A DNA stretch of 46,947 bases from positions 1 to 46,947 of the forward strand of contig CAJXQM010000021.1 of NCBI GenBank assembly GCA_913058145.1, given 5' to 3'. Each line of letters starts with the position of its first letter. Position 1 is the first letter of the stretch. Both the position numbers and the translations under genes were made by a program. This document shows, piece after piece, positions 44,674 to 46,947 of this stretch. The notes under the pieces are model-generated. The model was not told the origin of the DNA. It was given only the letters and a program-made list of their open reading frames with translations, and did not search any database. The stretch comes from an uncultured Colwellia sp. GTDB lineage: Bacteria > Pseudomonadota > Gammaproteobacteria > Enterobacterales > Alteromonadaceae.

Positions 44674-44713
44674 AACATTAGCGATACAAGAGTTAGTCTT
44701 AATCGCTAATGTT
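44674..44713 (+). terminator. Stem-loop after yggL
   Basis: AACATTAGCGAT (44674-44685) pairs with ATCGCTAATGTT (44702-44713), 12 bp perfect, 16-base loop. No T run, so it is a possible terminator or processing site. Confidence 0.55.
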
Positions 44714-44891
44714 GCAATGGTAGTTAATGTCTCGTATACATAAGTGAACACTGTAGTAGCTTCTTTGTCATATGTCTATTATTTGAATATTTCAATCATA
44801 TGAATAGCTTTTGACGATAATAATCAGCACATACTTTATGGGGCAATGAAGCCAAAGGATTAATCAAGGTACCACTTTATGAGCTTTCTTT

Positions 44892-45065
44892 TTATCCCCA
44901 TTTGATTTCTTCCTTAAGCGATTTACCTTCCAGTTGATAAGGCAGCACTTCCTGCATCCATGAACATTTAGTTTGATTTAGACACAATCGATGTTGAACC
45001 CATGAAAAATGAAAGTAAACGAAAATTAACACTCGCACGTTAATCAAGTCATTCAAAAAGTTAAC
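44892..45065 (-). pseudogene. Possible gene remnant (open frame without a good start)
   Basis: The minus strand is open from after a TAG at about 45066 down to a TAA at 44892. The end reads SWMQEVLPYQLEG, then KSLKEEIKWG. No ribosome site or convincing start is visible; the only ATG (44955-44957) leaves 21 codons. The protein-like ending suggests the decayed 3' end of a gene, perhaps left by a mobile element, but I cannot name a family and it could be chance. Confidence 0.2.
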
Positions 45066-45093
45066 CTATGTTCACTTTGAAATAAATGCGTTA

Positions 45094-46281
45094 TTAACCA
45101 AATATTGCTCGCATTAATTTAATCACATGTTCAACTTTTTTACCTTTTTTAACTTCAATAATAATAGTACTACGCTTATTTCTAATGTACTCAGGTATTT
45201 CACTCTCAGCTAGTGCCTCATCAACAATCTCTTCAATGGTCAACTTAACTCGAACACGTCGTGATGATTTGAAACTACTTACACTGGTTCCTAGCTTTTT
45301 ATCACGTATTCTCAAATAATTAGACTTAAATGCAACATCCTGATCTGCATAAAGAAATAAATCGACAAGAATAGCGCGTGTGTTCCACAATTTACATTCG
45401 CGTTCATCACTTGGTGCTCTTTGATGCCACCAAGCAAAAGTACGCATTGTTCCAATCAGGTCTTGCCAATAACTTTCAAAATCGTAATTATTAAATTTAG
45501 GTATGCCTAGTCCCTGACATAAAATATCAACTTTAGCGTTAGTAACCGCAATAAATTGATCTGGACGGCGCAGCGCCAATAAACGACTTGCTGGTGCTAA
45601 TGGCGCTTTTTCACCATTGACCTTTGTTTTTGTATAAGTACTAAATATTTTTTTATAGGCAACAACAAATTTTTGGTATTGAGCAGGTGTAACATCACCG
45701 CTCAATGGAATAAAACTAAGGGCCGTGTCAAAAGCACCAGGTTGTTCTGTAAATAAGGTATGGAAAACTTTAGCCCCTTTGGTCGGAGCAAACCATTCGA
45801 TGTCAAAATTATAAATAGTATGGATATGTTTATTGGTATGTTTACCTGCAAAAACTAGACGATCTAACTCTGTCATTTCACCTAACGGAGTTTGTTCAAG
45901 CCCACGAACATAATCCAATAAGCTCAAGCGTTCTTCAAGTGCGTGTAATGCTGCTTGTTGCTCAATAAAGTCCACAAATATTGGCCAGGGCGCTAAACGT
46001 GCCATTTTCAGCTGACTAGCACTAGCACCTATTTCTAATACAACAATAAGTTTTTCTAATGGCTTAAATTGTTCATCGTCTAATAAGTCACGGTTAATCC
46101 CTTTTTTACATATCTCTAAAAGCTCAACACACCACCCATAAAAGTCTTCAGGATAATTAGTCACCTTAACAGCCATTAGATTTAGGCTAAGCTCTGAAAT
46201 ATAAGTTAAAGCTTTCTGGTAATGTGAATTTTCAACATCAGATAAGGCCATTGTAGCTGGGGAGGATAGGAATTTTTTCAT
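45094..46281 (-). CDS. Hypothetical protein of unrecognised family, beside the rRNA operon
   Basis: 395 residues from ATG 46281 (MKKFLSSPATMALSD). The frame stays open to a GTG at 46371, but that lies inside the rRNA terminator, so the shorter start is preferred; GGAG lies about 14 bases upstream of it. Mostly helical, soluble, no signal peptide. Notable stretches: LAPWPIFVDFIEQQAAL, SRLLALRRPDQFIAVTNAK, YWQDLIGTMRTFAWWHQRAP, and a basic Ser/Arg patch (SSFKSSRRVRVKLT) before an acidic helix (IEEIVDEALAESEIPEYI) and a Lys-rich end. No catalytic motif I can name. It follows the rrn operon on the same strand. Probably an accessory gene; function unknown. Confidence 0.75.
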   Translation of the reverse strand: MKKFLSSPATMALSDVENSHYQKALTYISELSLNLMAVKVTNYPEDFYGWCVELLEICKKGINRDLLDDEQFKPLEKLIVVLEIGASASQLKMARLAPWPIFVDFIEQQAALHALEERLSLLDYVRGLEQTPLGEMTELDRLVFAGKHTNKHIHTIYNFDIEWFAPTKGAKVFHTLFTEQPGAFDTALSFIPLSGDVTPAQYQKFVVAYKKIFSTYTKTKVNGEKAPLAPASRLLALRRPDQFIAVTNAKVDILCQGLGIPKFNNYDFESYWQDLIGTMRTFAWWHQRAPSDERECKLWNTRAILVDLFLYADQDVAFKSNYLRIRDKKLGTSVSSFKSSRRVRVKLTIEEIVDEALAESEIPEYIRNKRSTIIIEVKKGKKVEHVIKLMRAIFG

Positions 46282-46357
46282 TAAAGGTAAATGCTCCAAA
46301 ACTGTAAACTGTAATATTAATATAAATCCGCAGTAGAAATGCGAATCTTCAGAAAGC

Positions 46358-46386
46358 AAAAAGCCCGTCACTTTCGTAACGGGCTT
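46358..46386 (-). terminator. rRNA operon terminator
   Basis: On the minus strand AAGCCCGTTAC-GAAA-GTGACGGGCTT followed by TTT; 11-bp stem with a GNRA-type tetraloop, 13 bases past the 5S gene. Confidence 0.93.
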
Positions 46387-46398
46387 CTCTTAATAGAA

Positions 46399-46514
46399 GC
46401 TTAGCAATGTCCTACTCTCACATGGGAACTCCCACACTACCATCGGCGCTACTGCATTTCACTTCTGAGTTCGGAATGGGTTCAGGTGGGTCTACAGCGC
46501 TATTGTCGCTAAAC
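46399..46514 (-). rRNA. rrf: 5S ribosomal RNA
   Basis: About 116 bases. On the minus strand GTTTAGCGAC opens and GCTAAGC closes the terminal helix. Inside are the universal 5S stretches CCCACCTGAACCCATTCCG, AACTCAGAAGTGAAA, GTAGCGCCGATGGTAGTGTG and GAGAGTAGGACAT. Ends are set by the terminal helix and could be off by a base or two. Confidence 0.97.
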
Positions 46515-46670
46515 AAAAACTTTTTAATCACCGCGCTACTTTTACATAGGCAATAATTAGCAATCTAGGAAATTTGATATAATCTACAAAAGAATTCTTC
46601 AAGTAACACGCAGTACGTGATTTTTCTATGTCAGTCTTCACACAATCTTTAAAACCACTTGGGTGTTGTA
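46515..46670 (-). other. 23S-5S spacer
   Basis: 156 bases with no tRNA gene; AT-rich, presumably holding RNase III processing stems. Confidence 0.6.

Positions 46671-46947
<277 letters not shown>

Larger units (their letters stand above)
44666..45093. other. Intergenic region yggL to unrecognised gene
   Basis: 428 bases. After the stem-loop at 44674-44713 the sequence is AT-rich with no supported gene. On the minus strand, an open stretch of about 55 codons ends at 44892 (see the separate entry). Confidence 0.45.

Noticed and set aside
46282-46371. N-terminal extension of the unrecognised gene to GTG 46371
   Set aside because: That start is inside the stem of the rRNA terminator; the ATG at 46281 is more credible.

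Overview
The window looks like chromosome from a marine gammaproteobacterium of the Alteromonadales, most likely Colwellia or a close relative (Colwelliaceae). This is inferred from the AT-rich bases (judged by eye), the familiar gene sets (CrbS/CrbR with a VC_2705-type symporter; prlC-rsmJ beside gor; gmk, rpoZ, spoT, ridA, trmH, recG), and the intergenic repeats built on CCGTTCATCCTGAGC..GTCGAAGG. No prophage, CRISPR array, intact insertion sequence or tRNA gene was found. Most of the window is core chromosome.

Layout. (a) 1-5844: pepD, then a LuxR-type response regulator (CrbR-like) converging on a 1154-residue hybrid histidine kinase fused to a sodium/solute symporter domain (CrbS-like). 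(b) 5996-10364: a thiamine salvage operon under a TPP riboswitch: TonB-dependent receptor, small thiamine-binding protein, PnuT-type permease and thiamine-kinase-like phosphotransferase. A small membrane-anchored protein gene overlaps its 3' end from the other strand. (c) 10882-17542: an organic-acid block. A two-gene sodium/solute symporter (DUF4212 small subunit plus VC_2705-type large subunit) is divergent from a cNMP/CBS/DUF294 protein gene and a DEDDh exonuclease gene, followed by a DcaP-like porin. In V. cholerae and Pseudomonas CrbS/R controls acetate use, so (a) and (c) probably form one physiological unit.

(d) 17779-23900: tex, an M17 leucyl aminopeptidase, a carboxymuconolactone-decarboxylase-family protein and an HSL-type esterase, with two repeat clusters. 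(e) 24093-33684: greB, a DUF445 membrane protein, an aspartate/aromatic aminotransferase, gmk, rpoZ, spoT, ridA, trmH and recG, all on the plus strand. (f) 33685-37394: a 35-bp tandem array between convergent recG and polA, then polA with an AT-rich leader carrying DnaA boxes. (g) 37395-44665: gor divergent from prlC / Tag-like glycosylase / rsmJ, then a BaiN-type flavoprotein and yggL. (h) 45094-46947: an unrecognised gene, then the 3' end of an rRNA operon (5S and partial 23S) on the minus strand with its terminator.

I found no clearly new multi-gene system. The most useful leads are a repeated GACTAAAGT-type motif upstream of both the symporter operon and the porin (possible CrbR operator), a TPP riboswitch with an enlarged L5 loop, a composite repeat module present in two inverted copies, DnaA boxes upstream of polA, and an unrecognised 395-residue protein beside the rRNA operon.
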